The notes beneath the pieces are model-generated. The model ran no database searches, had not been told where the DNA came from, and saw only the letters and a program-made list of their open reading frames with translations. 11,285 nt of DNA, taken from TH1177 sp042138015. Lineage in GTDB: Archaea; Thermoproteota; Nitrososphaeria; Nitrososphaerales; Nitrososphaeraceae. Positions 1 to 6,896 of this stretch are shown piece after piece. The stretch covers positions 1-11,285 of the forward strand of contig JBHIVA010000058.1 of the NCBI GenBank assembly GCA_042138015.1, given 5' to 3'. Numbering within the stretch: the stretch's first letter is position 1; each line of letters begins with the position of its first letter. The position numbers and the translations under genes are program-made.

Positions 1-286
1 AATTCAATACAGAAATTTGCCTTTTATTCGCTTCATCTATATCAATATTATCTAGTCCTACTCCTACCCTTGCGATAATCTTTACATTTTTAGCAGCTTG
101 AATTACTTCTTTGGTGATTTTTGTTCTACTTCTAACAATAATTACATCATATTTACCAACTTCTTTAATAAGCTCCTCGTGTGTAATGGATGGTTTATTT
201 GTAATTTTGAGACCTTTTTTCGAAAGTATTGATATTCCAATTTCATCAATAGGATCACAAATTAATACACTATTAACCAGACTCAC
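1..286 (-). CDS. serA: D-3-phosphoglycerate dehydrogenase, N-terminal part (runs off left edge)
   Basis: The first 95 residues of a D-isomer-specific 2-hydroxyacid dehydrogenase are present; the rest lies beyond base 1. The substrate-binding half shows the RSRT segment at about residues 52-55 and the GVGLDNID signature at 75-82, both typical of phosphoglycerate dehydrogenase. This enzyme oxidises 3-phosphoglycerate to 3-phosphohydroxypyruvate, the first step of serine synthesis in the cytoplasm. The Rossmann NAD-binding domain and any C-terminal ACT domain cannot be seen. I chose the GTG at 286 because an in-frame TAA lies 36 bases upstream with no other start between, and an A/T-rich TATA-like stretch (about 311-317) sits some 28 bases before it, as for a leaderless transcript. 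Other 2-hydroxyacid dehydrogenases such as glyoxylate reductase share the fold, so the substrate is inferred. Confidence 0.88.
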   Translation of the reverse strand, partial: MSLVNSVLICDPIDEIGISILSKKGLKITNKPSITHEELIKEVGKYDVIIVRSRTKITKEVIQAAKNVKIIARVGVGLDNIDIDEANKRQISVLN

Positions 287-351
287 ATCAAAAATCTGAA
301 TTAATTCAAATATAATTATTACTTAATTATCAAGAAAAACAATGATGATGA

Positions 352-741
352 TTAATAAACATTTTTACTTGATATAATTTCTCCATTGATATGATCAACA
401 TAATATGTACTATTCATAGGCATTAATTTAACCTCCCAACCATAATGATTACCTGTTGTAAATGTGGGAGAAGTATTGCCAATCAATGGTCCAATATCCT
501 TTGTTGTATTGTCTGCCAAAAATAATTCTCCTGTTCCTTTTATGAAAACAAACTTGAATTTTACCTCATCGATTTGATCTTGTGTAAGATTATTTTCCTT
601 TAGCACTATTGAAAGAGCTAAGTTTTGTGGTATCGCTTGAAAATTTAAAGAAGGTCGGGTTAAAGAATCCGTCATTCCAAAGTAAACTAACAATGCAAAA
701 CCTATCCCTATCAGAATAGAAACTAACAGTCTAACTAACAT
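352..741 (-). CDS. small membrane-anchored protein with PepSY-like C-terminus
   Basis: This is a protein of 129 residues with one N-terminal hydrophobic segment (about residues 2-20), which acts as an anchor or uncleaved signal. A soluble domain of about 105 residues follows, presumably outside the membrane. The C-terminal end, YYVDHINGEIISSK, resembles the closing strand of PepSY-type domains, where a V/D-x-x-x-G-E-I-I turn is common; this is a weak similarity and no function follows from it. There are no cysteines or metal-binding clusters in the exported part. The reading frame can be extended to a TTG at 765 (137 residues), but I prefer the ATG at 741: the hydrophobic segment then starts at the N-terminus, and a TTAAATTGA-like box lies about 25 bases upstream. 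It is divergent from the RidA-family gene and read in the same direction as serA. Confidence 0.7.
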   Translation of the reverse strand: MLVRLLVSILIGIGFALLVYFGMTDSLTRPSLNFQAIPQNLALSIVLKENNLTQDQIDEVKFKFVFIKGTGELFLADNTTKDIGPLIGNTSPTFTTGNHYGWEVKLMPMNSTYYVDHINGEIISSKNVY

Positions 742-823
742 AGAAAAACATTCACTTGATATCAATTTAATCCTAGTCTCTGATTAATAAGATTAATAAT
801 AACAGCTGACCTTCATTGAAATA

Positions 824-1297
824 GTGATAACTATAGAAGAAAAGATTAAAGCATTGGGTATTATATTGCCTCCCGCTCCAAAGCCAGCAGGTTCTTATGT
901 CCCACTTGTACAGATTAATGACCTAGTTTATTTATCAGGACAAATTCCTATTGATACTAATGCTGAATATCCTTTTGTAAAATATAAAGGAAAAATTGGA
1001 CAAGATACAACAATAGAAAATGGTCAGCAAGCAGCCTTGCTTTGTACTCTTAATTCAATTTCGTTAATAAAAAATCACTTGAAGAGTTTGGATAGGATCA
1101 AAAAAGTGGTTAAAGTTTCAGCATATATTAACTGTGTTTCCACTTTTTCAGAACACCCTAAAGTAATAAATCCTGCCTCAGAGTTGATAGTGAATATTTT
1201 TGGAGATAAAGGAAATCATACCAGAATAGCGTTAGGTGTGGGAAGTTTACCTCTAGAAAGCGTTGTAGAAATAGAATATCTTTTTCAAGTAAACTGA
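824..1297 (+). CDS. RidA (YjgF/YER057c/UK114) family protein
   Basis: This 157-residue protein belongs to the RidA superfamily, trimeric cytoplasmic enzymes that hydrolyse reactive enamine/imine intermediates released by PLP enzymes. The YLSGQIP block (36-42) and the HTR...LPLESVVEIE block (132-151) are typical. Arg134 aligns with the catalytic arginine of RidA and Glu149 with the conserved glutamate of the VEIE motif, so deaminase activity is plausible. At about 157 residues, with an N-terminal EEKIKALGIILPPAPKPAG stretch, it fits the longer subgroup (sometimes called YjgF-like 1 or 'YjgF endoribonuclease') better than E. coli RidA of about 128 residues; the substrate of that subgroup is not settled. 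The start is a GTG with no Shine-Dalgarno sequence. An A/T-rich box (TAATAATA, about 794-801) is placed for a leaderless mRNA. Confidence 0.9.
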   Translation: MITIEEKIKALGIILPPAPKPAGSYVPLVQINDLVYLSGQIPIDTNAEYPFVKYKGKIGQDTTIENGQQAALLCTLNSISLIKNHLKSLDRIKKVVKVSAYINCVSTFSEHPKVINPASELIVNIFGDKGNHTRIALGVGSLPLESVVEIEYLFQVN

Positions 1298-1327
1298 TTT
1301 GGAGAGTATATAATTTACTAAAATTCA

Positions 1328-1356
1328 AAACCTTCAGTATATTATTTTGAAGGTTT
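1328..1356 (+). terminator. hairpin downstream of RidA-family gene
   Basis: AAACCTTCA (1328-1336) is a perfect 9-base inverted match to TGAAGGTTT (1348-1356), with an 11-base loop. It lies 30 bases past the RidA-family stop codon and before the rpl15e promoter. No strong T-run follows, so it may be an RNA 3'-end structure rather than a classical terminator. Confidence 0.45.
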
Positions 1357-1395
1357 AATATTATTAATTTCTAATTATTACCAGAAAAGAAATTC

Positions 1396-1402
1396 TTATA
1401 TA
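1396..1402 (+). promoter_or_regulatory. TATA box of rpl15e
   Basis: TTATATA is a good match to the archaeal TATA box. It lies about 35 bases before the ATG at 1434, which predicts a transcript starting near 1425 with a leader of about 10 bases. Confidence 0.55.
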
Positions 1403-1433
1403 GCCTTCTCAAAGATTTTTAATAACATTATAA

Positions 1434-1889
1434 ATGTACAAATACCTAGCCAAAACCTGGATTAATATGTGGAAAACCAATGGTGATGAGTTAAAATCAA
1501 GAGCTATTGGTTGGAGAAGAGAACTTGCAATTCATAGAATTAACAAGCCTACTAGGATTGATAGAGCTAGGAGACTTGGCTACAAGGCTAAGCAAGGAAT
1601 TGTGGTTATACGTGCGAGAGTGGGTAGGGGTGGAATGAGAAAACAAAGACCAACAGCTGGCAGGAGACCAAAGCATAGTGGTGTTGTACGAATTAAACAG
1701 GCTACGAATATGAGATTGGTTGCGGAAAGAAGAGTCAATGAAAAATTCCCAAATTTAGAAATAATAGGATCGTATTTTTTATATAAAGATGGAAAACATT
1801 CATGGTATGAGGTGATTTTGGCAGACCCTAACCATCCTTCTATATCTCATGACAGGGAAATGCGTAGTAAATTAAAGGCTTTTGCTTGA
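1434..1889 (+). CDS. rpl15e: 50S ribosomal protein L15e
   Basis: The whole 151-residue protein matches archaeal/eukaryotic L15e, a large-subunit protein with no bacterial counterpart that binds 23S rRNA. Characteristic stretches are the basic N-terminal half (WRRE at 27-30; RIDRARRLGYKAKQG at 41-55), the RARVGRGG loop (60-67), the RQRP-like KQRPTAGRRP segment (70-79), and the C-terminal WYEVILADPNHPSI (123-136). It is very basic, as expected for an rRNA-binding protein, and its length is normal for archaea. The ATG start is supported by the TATA box about 35 bases upstream. The gene is alone in its transcription unit here and ends convergently against the DUF6659-like gene. Confidence 0.97.
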   Translation: MYKYLAKTWINMWKTNGDELKSRAIGWRRELAIHRINKPTRIDRARRLGYKAKQGIVVIRARVGRGGMRKQRPTAGRRPKHSGVVRIKQATNMRLVAERRVNEKFPNLEIIGSYFLYKDGKHSWYEVILADPNHPSISHDREMRSKLKAFA

Positions 1890-1912
1890 GATTAATTTAT
1901 AAATTTCTTAGA

Positions 1913-1922
1913 TTTTGTTTTT
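1913..1922 (+). terminator. T-rich terminator of rpl15e
   Basis: TTTTGTTTTT lies 23 bases past the rpl15e stop. Archaeal RNA polymerase terminates at such T-runs without needing a hairpin. Confidence 0.4.
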
Positions 1923-1929
1923 CCAAACT

Positions 1930-1935
1930 AAAAAA
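1930..1935 (-). terminator. T6 terminator of the DUF6659-like gene
   Basis: An A6 run on the + strand (T6 in the transcript direction) lies directly after the TAA stop of the minus-strand gene, forming a tail-to-tail terminator region with rpl15e. Confidence 0.35.
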
Positions 1936-1937
1936 TT

Positions 1938-2354
1938 TTAATCATGTGTTTGAATATCCTCAAAGGTTTCTAATTTTTCTTTTATTGTATTTACAATATC
2001 ATTTAATTCTTGAAGAGAAACTCCGCGTTCAATTGTAAGATAATAAATTAATTGTTTTTTGATGAAACTGACAATATTAACTTTTTCACTCTGGAGCATA
2101 ATAAATTCGGTTTCTCCGATAGAATCCCGATGATTTTTTCTGAGATTAAAAATCGTTGAATGAATAAAAAATTCATTTCTTGCCTCTCTAGGGCTTAGGA
2201 AAGGAACTAAACCTGTTTTCATCTTTCCCGCAAGAGTTCTACCGAATTCATTTAATACTCCTGCATAACGAATTTTACCATTTAAATCGAGTAATTTTTT
2301 ACATTGTTCTTTCAATTTTGTATTTCTTTCAAAATTTCTATTATCCCTAGACAT
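1938..2354 (-). CDS. conserved thaumarchaeal small protein, DUF6659-like
   Basis: This soluble 138-residue protein has no signal or membrane segment and is rich in charged residues. Its architecture resembles the DUF6659 group, which is abundant and multi-copy in Thaumarchaeota: CKKLLDLNGKIRYAGVLNEFGR (18-39), then a short G-x-K-x-G-L-V-P-F-L-S segment (44-54), a helical block with ARNEFFIH and a LRKNHRDSIGETEFIM stretch, and a strand ending in Y-Y-L-T-I-E. I identify it from memory of that pattern, not from a search. No biochemical role is known to me. The ATG at 2354 follows a TATA-like TTATAA on the minus strand (about 2382-2389), giving a leader of only a few bases, so the gene probably has its own promoter although it lies downstream of ycaO-tfuA on the same strand. 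Confidence 0.75.
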   Translation of the reverse strand: MSRDNRNFERNTKLKEQCKKLLDLNGKIRYAGVLNEFGRTLAGKMKTGLVPFLSPREARNEFFIHSTIFNLRKNHRDSIGETEFIMLQSEKVNIVSFIKKQLIYYLTIERGVSLQELNDIVNTIKEKLETFEDIQTHD

Positions 2355-2430
2355 TAGTAATATTGCAAATTAAAAATATTATTATAAATATGTTTTATTC
2401 AAATGCAACGGATTTCAATGGTACTTAAAG

Positions 2431-3090
2431 TTAATCATCGTGTTCTGTAACAGCAATTTTTTTTAGGAGATTAATGGCGTCTATTTCTTTGATACTTGTT
2501 CTGTGTCTTAATATGAATTCTTGAAAACTCTGTATGTACTCCCGTTTATGAGGATAAAATTTAATTGAGTTATTTGTAATATTATCATAGTTTCTTAATG
2601 GAAAATAAATTTTTTTGGCAACTCTTGTTAGTATTAGTTTAGTTTCTTTGTCTATGATTTCGTTTTTTAAAGCAAGAAATAGATTATATCTTATATCGAT
2701 CATAGCCTCTGATAGAAGATTATATTCATTATCAAAGGTTACTGCAACTTCATCATCAGCATTGATGATATTTTTTTTATATAATTCAAAAACCCTTCCA
2801 TAACCCTTCATTCCGAATTTTTCTAATTCCACAGCTCGTAAAGCTCCAAGACTAGATGCTCCATATACTTGAAAATTTGGTTTTCGTATTACTTGAAATA
2901 CCTCTATTGGAGTGGGTGGGTAATCTTGCAAAAATACACCATCGATCAAGATAATAGTTCTTTTGTCAGACGACATTGTAAGATTGATAAAATCTCCTTT
3001 TTTAGCAGGTGGAACAAATTCTGCTTGAATTATAGCCTTTGCTTTTTCTAGTGAAAGGCTTGGACCCAAAAACACAAGTGGACGTTTCAC
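2431..3090 (-). CDS. tfuA: TfuA-like protein, partner of YcaO
   Basis: This 219-residue protein carries the TfuA-like core. It begins with VFLGPSLS (6-13), followed by the PPAKKGD motif (27-33), IILIDGVF (46-53), the strongly conserved YGASSLGALRAVELEKFGMKGYG region (76-98) and ADDEVAV (111-117). TfuA proteins work with YcaO enzymes in thioamide formation, as shown for the glycine thioamide of methyl-coenzyme M reductase in methanogens and for thioamitide-type peptides. They are thought to recruit or deliver sulfur. The GTG start overlaps the ycaO stop by four bases (GTGA), so translation is almost certainly coupled. After about residue 165 the sequence is less recognisable and is probably a helical C-terminal extension. 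Nothing else in the window (no Mcr gene, no sulfur carrier) identifies the substrate. Confidence 0.92.
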   Translation of the reverse strand: MKRPLVFLGPSLSLEKAKAIIQAEFVPPAKKGDFINLTMSSDKRTIILIDGVFLQDYPPTPIEVFQVIRKPNFQVYGASSLGALRAVELEKFGMKGYGRVFELYKKNIINADDEVAVTFDNEYNLLSEAMIDIRYNLFLALKNEIIDKETKLILTRVAKKIYFPLRNYDNITNNSIKFYPHKREYIQSFQEFILRHRTSIKEIDAINLLKKIAVTEHDD

Positions 3091-4391
3091 TTAAAAAATC
3101 TCCTTGCTCGCCATCCCATCATTGATTTTGTAAATTTGAATGTTTCCAAACCAGGTATTATTGCTCTAACTACAGGAATTTTCAATTTTTCATTGGTCAA
3201 GTCAGTTATTATTACCCTATCAATACCTGCATTCTTAAGCTTTGATATAATTAAATTAATATCATCAAGTATATCATCATTGTTCCAACTTGAGATTTCT
3301 CTAAATTCAATAACTTCTTTTGAGGGAATAAATTGCCAAGAAAATTTGTCATCAGAATTAGATTGTCCATAGTGTATTTTCCTTAAATCATCTCGTGCCC
3401 CTTGTATGTTTGCAGCACGAGTTTGAGATACTTCTGTAATAGCTCTTAATAATGCTAGTGTTTTATCAGGATGCGTACCATGTCCTTCTGCTAAGTATCC
3501 ATAGTCATGAGAGATCCATTCCACACAGGATACATTAAAAGTAGGAATTCCAATATCCGATGTGACATCTTTTACAATTAACTGAATATCATATTTTTTG
3601 AATCTTTTAACTAACTTTGTTATAGGTTCAAAATCAGTATTTGAGATATCTACATCAGGGAAAATGTCATTATAGTCCTTAAAATTATCTTTGACTATTG
3701 AGATAACATCAAATCCATAATGTCTTAATTTACTAGAGAGATTATATAAGATATGAAATGGGATAGCACTACATCTTAATTGAGCCAAACTAATCGCATC
3801 TCTTTCAATAATCTCACATAAAGAATGGCACACCGCTTCCTCTAGAACATTCCCGGAAGCCAATCCATTTGTATGATGGAAAGTAAAAGGATTTATCGCA
3901 GGATATGTAGGAGAATATCTAAATAGCGCCAAGGAAGCAGGAATTAGAATTTTCTCTTCGTTTAGGAGATCAAATCCTTCAACATAATCCATTATCATTT
4001 CGTTTTGATAATCATAAGATAATGGTTCTACTACTTCATCTGGATGTAAAACATTATATTTTTTTCTAAATTCGTTATATGAACCTCTTAACATTTTTTT
4101 CGTAAAAGATTTTGGAAGTGAGGAATACCTTTCAATAGACTCCATTAATGCACTTGTTTTAGCGTGGGCTTTTGTATGGCCTTTACCACTATAAACCCAA
4201 ATATAATCCTCAGTCCCGGGTAAAATGCTGGAATAATTTGGTATATATAATTTATCCATATAAGTAATATCAGAAATTCTAGTAAGACCAATCTCGTTAA
4301 CCAAACTAGAAACATATTCGAGGGTTTTTTCTACTGGGATTGTTCTAGAAGTACTCTTTGAATTCCATTTCTTACGACTTTGAAGATACAA
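3087..4391 (-). CDS. ycaO: YcaO-family ATP-dependent peptide-backbone modifying enzyme
   Basis: This is a complete 434-residue YcaO. The ATP/Mg-binding elements are present: the SALMESIER helix (80-88), NGLASG (175-180), EIIERDA (193-199), and AEGHGTHPDKTLALLRAITEVSQTRAANIQGARDD (301-335). The C-terminal PGLE (413-416) and GWRARR (426-431) match the family. It lacks the proline-rich PxPxP tail typical of azoline-forming cyclodehydratases and is paired with TfuA, so thioamidation is the likelier chemistry: ATP phosphorylates the peptide carbonyl and sulfide replaces oxygen. The only available start is a TTG at 4391, because an in-frame TGA lies 27 bases upstream and no ATG or GTG falls between. 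A shared TATATAAT element (4446-4453) or a weaker box near 4413-4423 could drive it. It forms a tight operon with tfuA. The substrate is unknown. Confidence 0.93.
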   Translation of the reverse strand: MYLQSRKKWNSKSTSRTIPVEKTLEYVSSLVNEIGLTRISDITYMDKLYIPNYSSILPGTEDYIWVYSGKGHTKAHAKTSALMESIERYSSLPKSFTKKMLRGSYNEFRKKYNVLHPDEVVEPLSYDYQNEMIMDYVEGFDLLNEEKILIPASLALFRYSPTYPAINPFTFHHTNGLASGNVLEEAVCHSLCEIIERDAISLAQLRCSAIPFHILYNLSSKLRHYGFDVISIVKDNFKDYNDIFPDVDISNTDFEPITKLVKRFKKYDIQLIVKDVTSDIGIPTFNVSCVEWISHDYGYLAEGHGTHPDKTLALLRAITEVSQTRAANIQGARDDLRKIHYGQSNSDDKFSWQFIPSKEVIEFREISSWNNDDILDDINLIISKLKNAGIDRVIITDLTNEKLKIPVVRAIIPGLETFKFTKSMMGWRARRFFK

Positions 4392-4445
4392 TTTGAAAAA
4401 ATTAACATTGTAAGTTCATATCAAGCTTACGAATAATACATTACG

Positions 4446-4453
4446 ATTATATA
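4446..4453. promoter_or_regulatory. TATA element in the divergent ycaO / small-ORF spacer
   Basis: ATTATATA is a good TATA box on the + strand, about 28 bases before the TTG at 4479. Read on the minus strand it is TATATAAT and could also drive ycaO with a leader of about 30 bases. A direct repeat TTACGA (4427-4432 and 4441-4446) flanks it and could be a regulator site; this last point is speculative. Confidence 0.45.
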
Positions 4454-4478
4454 CTACATGTAACAAATTTAATATAGT

Positions 4479-4655
4479 TTGAGTTCCCGTCAGAAGGAAG
4501 CAGAAATTATCAGTGAAATTCTGCTAAAAGCTGCTAGCGAACCAGAATTTAGGAATGTACTTATAAAGGACACCTCTTCGATCCTTGAAAAATATGATAT
4601 ATCAAACGAGGCAAAACATATAATTAAAAAAAGCATTACAGACCTAGTTCAATAG
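4479..4655 (+). CDS. 58-residue NHLP/Os1348-like RiPP-leader-type small protein (putative)
   Basis: This short ORF starts at TTG and encodes 58 residues. Its N-terminal half, KAASEPEFRNVLIKD (17-31), followed by SSILEKYDISNEA (33-45), resembles the pattern 'A-x-x-D/E-P-x-F-R-x-x-L-x-x-D ... L-x-x-Y-x-I/L-S/T-x-E' of NHLP-type leader peptides and the related Os1348 / Franean1_4349 small RiPP proteins. The likeness is from memory and needs a profile search. It is divergent from ycaO-tfuA with an 87-base spacer and has its own TATA box at leaderless distance; an in-frame TAA lies just upstream, so TTG is the only start. There is no cysteine and no evident core peptide after the leader-like part (it ends with DLVQ), so it may be a stand-alone leader-like protein, a recognition partner or a precursor with a very short core. 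It is predicted to be helical and cytoplasmic. Confidence 0.6.
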   Translation: MSSRQKEAEIISEILLKAASEPEFRNVLIKDTSSILEKYDISNEAKHIIKKSITDLVQ

Positions 4656-5210
4656 CCATTTAACCTTAACACTTTAGCGTTAGTATTAACTTAACGTCAA
4701 GTATAATCAGAAGACCAGAGATATACAATTTCACCATTTAACATTTCAGTCTGGTTAAATAAAAAATGTACCCCGCCTCTGACTCGCAACTATTCATAGA
4801 TAGCCTTATACATTTAGTACAGTCCTCCTAGCGCTTTTTAACGGGGTTGCCTGTGTCATTCATATAGAACATGAATTTTTTGCAACTCAGTCCTAATACG
4901 TCTATCAATAGCAATTAATAGTTGTCAAAAGTAATATAAAATAATTGTGAAAAAGATACAGATTTTAAATTTAGAGAAGCACACCAAATATTTTATATAG
5001 AGTAAATATTTATACAAAATGCTTTATCTAGTTATTAAATAAAATAAAGATTCAAAATTTATGGTAATTATCTATAAATCATAATTATTTTCCTATATAG
5101 TAGAATTTTTGATATATCATCAACATGTAATACACAATAAAATATTTTTTAAATTTATTACTTTTGTGAATGATGATGCAGAAGAAATATTGATTGGGAA
5201 AAAAGTATTG
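4656..5210. other. gene-poor spacer between the small ORF and pheT
   Basis: About 555 bases with no convincing protein gene. The first part holds a weak hairpin (GCGTTA at 4677-4682 against TAACGT at 4692-4697), a possible terminator for the small ORF. A GC-rich island at 4770-4850 is described separately. From about 4920 to 5210 the sequence is extremely A/T-rich with scattered TATATA-like strings and no stable structure I can see; part of it is the pheT 3' region. A 21-residue ORF at 4766-4831 (+) exists but has no support. Confidence 0.6.
4761..4847 (-). ncRNA. candidate small structured RNA
   Basis: On the minus strand, ACCCCG (4847-4842) pairs with CGGGGT (4775-4770). Nested inside are GACT (4824-4821) with AGTC (4784-4781), and CTAT (4803-4800) with ATAG (4793-4790). 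A T6 run (A6 at 4761-4766 on the + strand) follows the closing stem, as in a terminator. A TATA-like CTATATG (about 4862-4868) lies upstream in the same direction, which puts a start near 4840. The segment is clearly richer in G+C than its surroundings. No known RNA family was recognised (not a tRNA, and no C/D boxes), and the closing stem alone could be a terminator. Confidence 0.25.
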
Positions 5211-6896
5211 TTATTTTATAGCTTTAAAAACTGCATTCAAATCTATCTCGAATATAGAAATAGGTACACGTATATTATAATTACTAATTATCTTCGGAGA
5301 TACTTCTCCAACTATTCCCACAGCATGATTTTGGATAAATACATTTGCGGATCTCCCATTGATAAACAAGTTATGTTGAATTGATCTAGTTTGTATTTCT
5401 TGTCCGAAAGTGATATTAAAAATAGATCTCAACAGAGACCTAATTTGGGTAAAACCTGTGTCGTTAGATGATATCGATAAAGCTAATTTCCAATTTTCAG
5501 TCATATTTTCATCAACGCTGAATACTTTCCCGATCTCGAATATTTTTTGGGGATATTCTTCATGAATATTATGAGAAATGTTGTTTATCAGAGAGATAAT
5601 AAGGTTAGTTCTTAAGTATTCATGTTCCCTACTTTTACTTTCTCTAACTTGTAATAAATCATTATTTCTTTCGTTTTTTCCTTCTATTTCAATACTCTTT
5701 TGATCTACTAAGCTAAAATTTATTACCTCTTGAAACCCGAATCCAATGATAGTTTTTCGTAACTCATGGAGGATCTCATTTAAAGAATCTTTGATCCCCG
5801 CTGAAAGTTTAAAAAACGGAAGAGTTGGACACAAGTTATAAATACCAAATCCTAAAGAAACCTCTTCTACAATGTCTATTGGTATTCTAATATCAGTCCT
5901 ATATTGAGGAATAATACACTTTAATTGGTTATGTTTGAGTTTTATTGGATCGATTCTAACTTTTTTTAATGATCTTATAATTTCCTTTGTAGCAAGATCT
6001 AATCCTAGAATACTATTAATATAATCTTCCTCAACAACTACAGATTTATTTTTAATGATTTTTAAAGGATAGAAAGATCTCGTTTTCTCTTCTCCAACTG
6101 GTCCTGAAATAATTTTAAAATTTTCATCATGGAAAAAACAAAACAAAATAGAAATTATATTTTTAGCAATTTCAAAATCAGTAGCAGTAACTTCAATTAA
6201 AAGATTTTGACTTTTGTTTGTGATCTTAGTATTTTCACTATTAATTATAGGTGGAAAAGACACAATACTCTTATTCTGATCTATAAGAATTGGATATTTT
6301 TTAAAATCTTTTATTAAATGTCTATATTTTTGTCCTTTTGGCAAGATATCTAATATCTTATTAAGAGTATATTCCTCGGATTCGTCCAGAGGAATAAATT
6401 TTCTATCCTTATCAGAAGTAGAATATTTCAAAGGAAATTCCATTTTATCTAAATCATGAATCCCAATAGAAGCCTTTCTTCTTTCTCTAGCTATCCCGTT
6501 GTGAAGATCTTCCTGCATAGAAATAATTTGTTCCATCAAATCTTGGCTTATTTTTTTATTTTTAGCTATAAAAAAGAGAAGAAAAGGTCTTATAGTTTTT
6601 ACAGATTTATCAATATCAATCTTATATTTTGAACTAATTGAATATTCAAATTTTGGTAGACCTAACTTCTCATTCAAAAAGCCACTCAATGACCTGAATA
6701 TTCCTATATCACTCGAAAAATCTGGTCTGTTGGGATTATATTCTACTTTGATAATATCGTCATCAACCCCTTCGATATCAAGTCCCAGAAATGGAAGCTT
6801 TTCTAAAATTTCTTCTATCGAATAATCAGGAAATGAATATTTTATTTTTGATTTTTTTATATTTACAACTGGGATTTTTGAACACCTCTTAACCAT
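5211..6896 (-). CDS. pheT: phenylalanine--tRNA ligase beta subunit
   Basis: This 561-residue protein is an archaeal/eukaryotic-type PheRS beta subunit, of usual length, lacking the tRNA-binding extension of bacterial forms. Signatures in order are EYNPNRPDF (52-60), the B3/4 editing-domain stretch RRKASIGIHDLD, the GQKYRHLIKDFKKYPILID segment, the B5 domain ending in YRTDIRIPIDIVEEVSLGFGIYNL, and the catalytic-like core with EHEYLRTNLIISLI. With the alpha subunit it forms the heterotetramer that charges tRNA(Phe), and it proofreads mis-charged Tyr-tRNA(Phe). The ATG start lies inside the end of pheS (34-base overlap); no ATG, GTG or TTG closer to the conserved start of the protein (PVVNIKK) is available. 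Expression is surely coupled to pheS. Confidence 0.97.
   Translation of the reverse strand: MVKRCSKIPVVNIKKSKIKYSFPDYSIEEILEKLPFLGLDIEGVDDDIIKVEYNPNRPDFSSDIGIFRSLSGFLNEKLGLPKFEYSISSKYKIDIDKSVKTIRPFLLFFIAKNKKISQDLMEQIISMQEDLHNGIARERRKASIGIHDLDKMEFPLKYSTSDKDRKFIPLDESEEYTLNKILDILPKGQKYRHLIKDFKKYPILIDQNKSIVSFPPIINSENTKITNKSQNLLIEVTATDFEIAKNIISILFCFFHDENFKIISGPVGEEKTRSFYPLKIIKNKSVVVEEDYINSILGLDLATKEIIRSLKKVRIDPIKLKHNQLKCIIPQYRTDIRIPIDIVEEVSLGFGIYNLCPTLPFFKLSAGIKDSLNEILHELRKTIIGFGFQEVINFSLVDQKSIEIEGKNERNNDLLQVRESKSREHEYLRTNLIISLINNISHNIHEEYPQKIFEIGKVFSVDENMTENWKLALSISSNDTGFTQIRSLLRSIFNITFGQEIQTRSIQHNLFINGRSANVFIQNHAVGIVGEVSPKIISNYNIRVPISIFEIDLNAVFKAIK

Noticed and set aside
3136..3372. 78-residue plus-strand ORF inside ycaO
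   Set aside because: It is antisense to the conserved C-terminal part of YcaO with no independent support.
4766..4831. 21-residue plus-strand ORF in the GC-rich island, considered as a precursor peptide
   Set aside because: No leader region, no conserved motif, no well-placed promoter; its sequence composition is explained by the stem-forming island.
4770..4860. tRNA or tRNA fragment as an integration site
   Set aside because: No T-loop consensus, no CCA end and no acceptor/anticodon stem pattern on either strand; no integrase or direct repeat nearby.
5109..5384. 91-residue plus-strand ORF crossing the pheT 3' end
   Set aside because: Two thirds of it is the antisense of pheT; the remainder is A/T-rich spacer, with no recognisable domain and a TTG-like start without a clear promoter.
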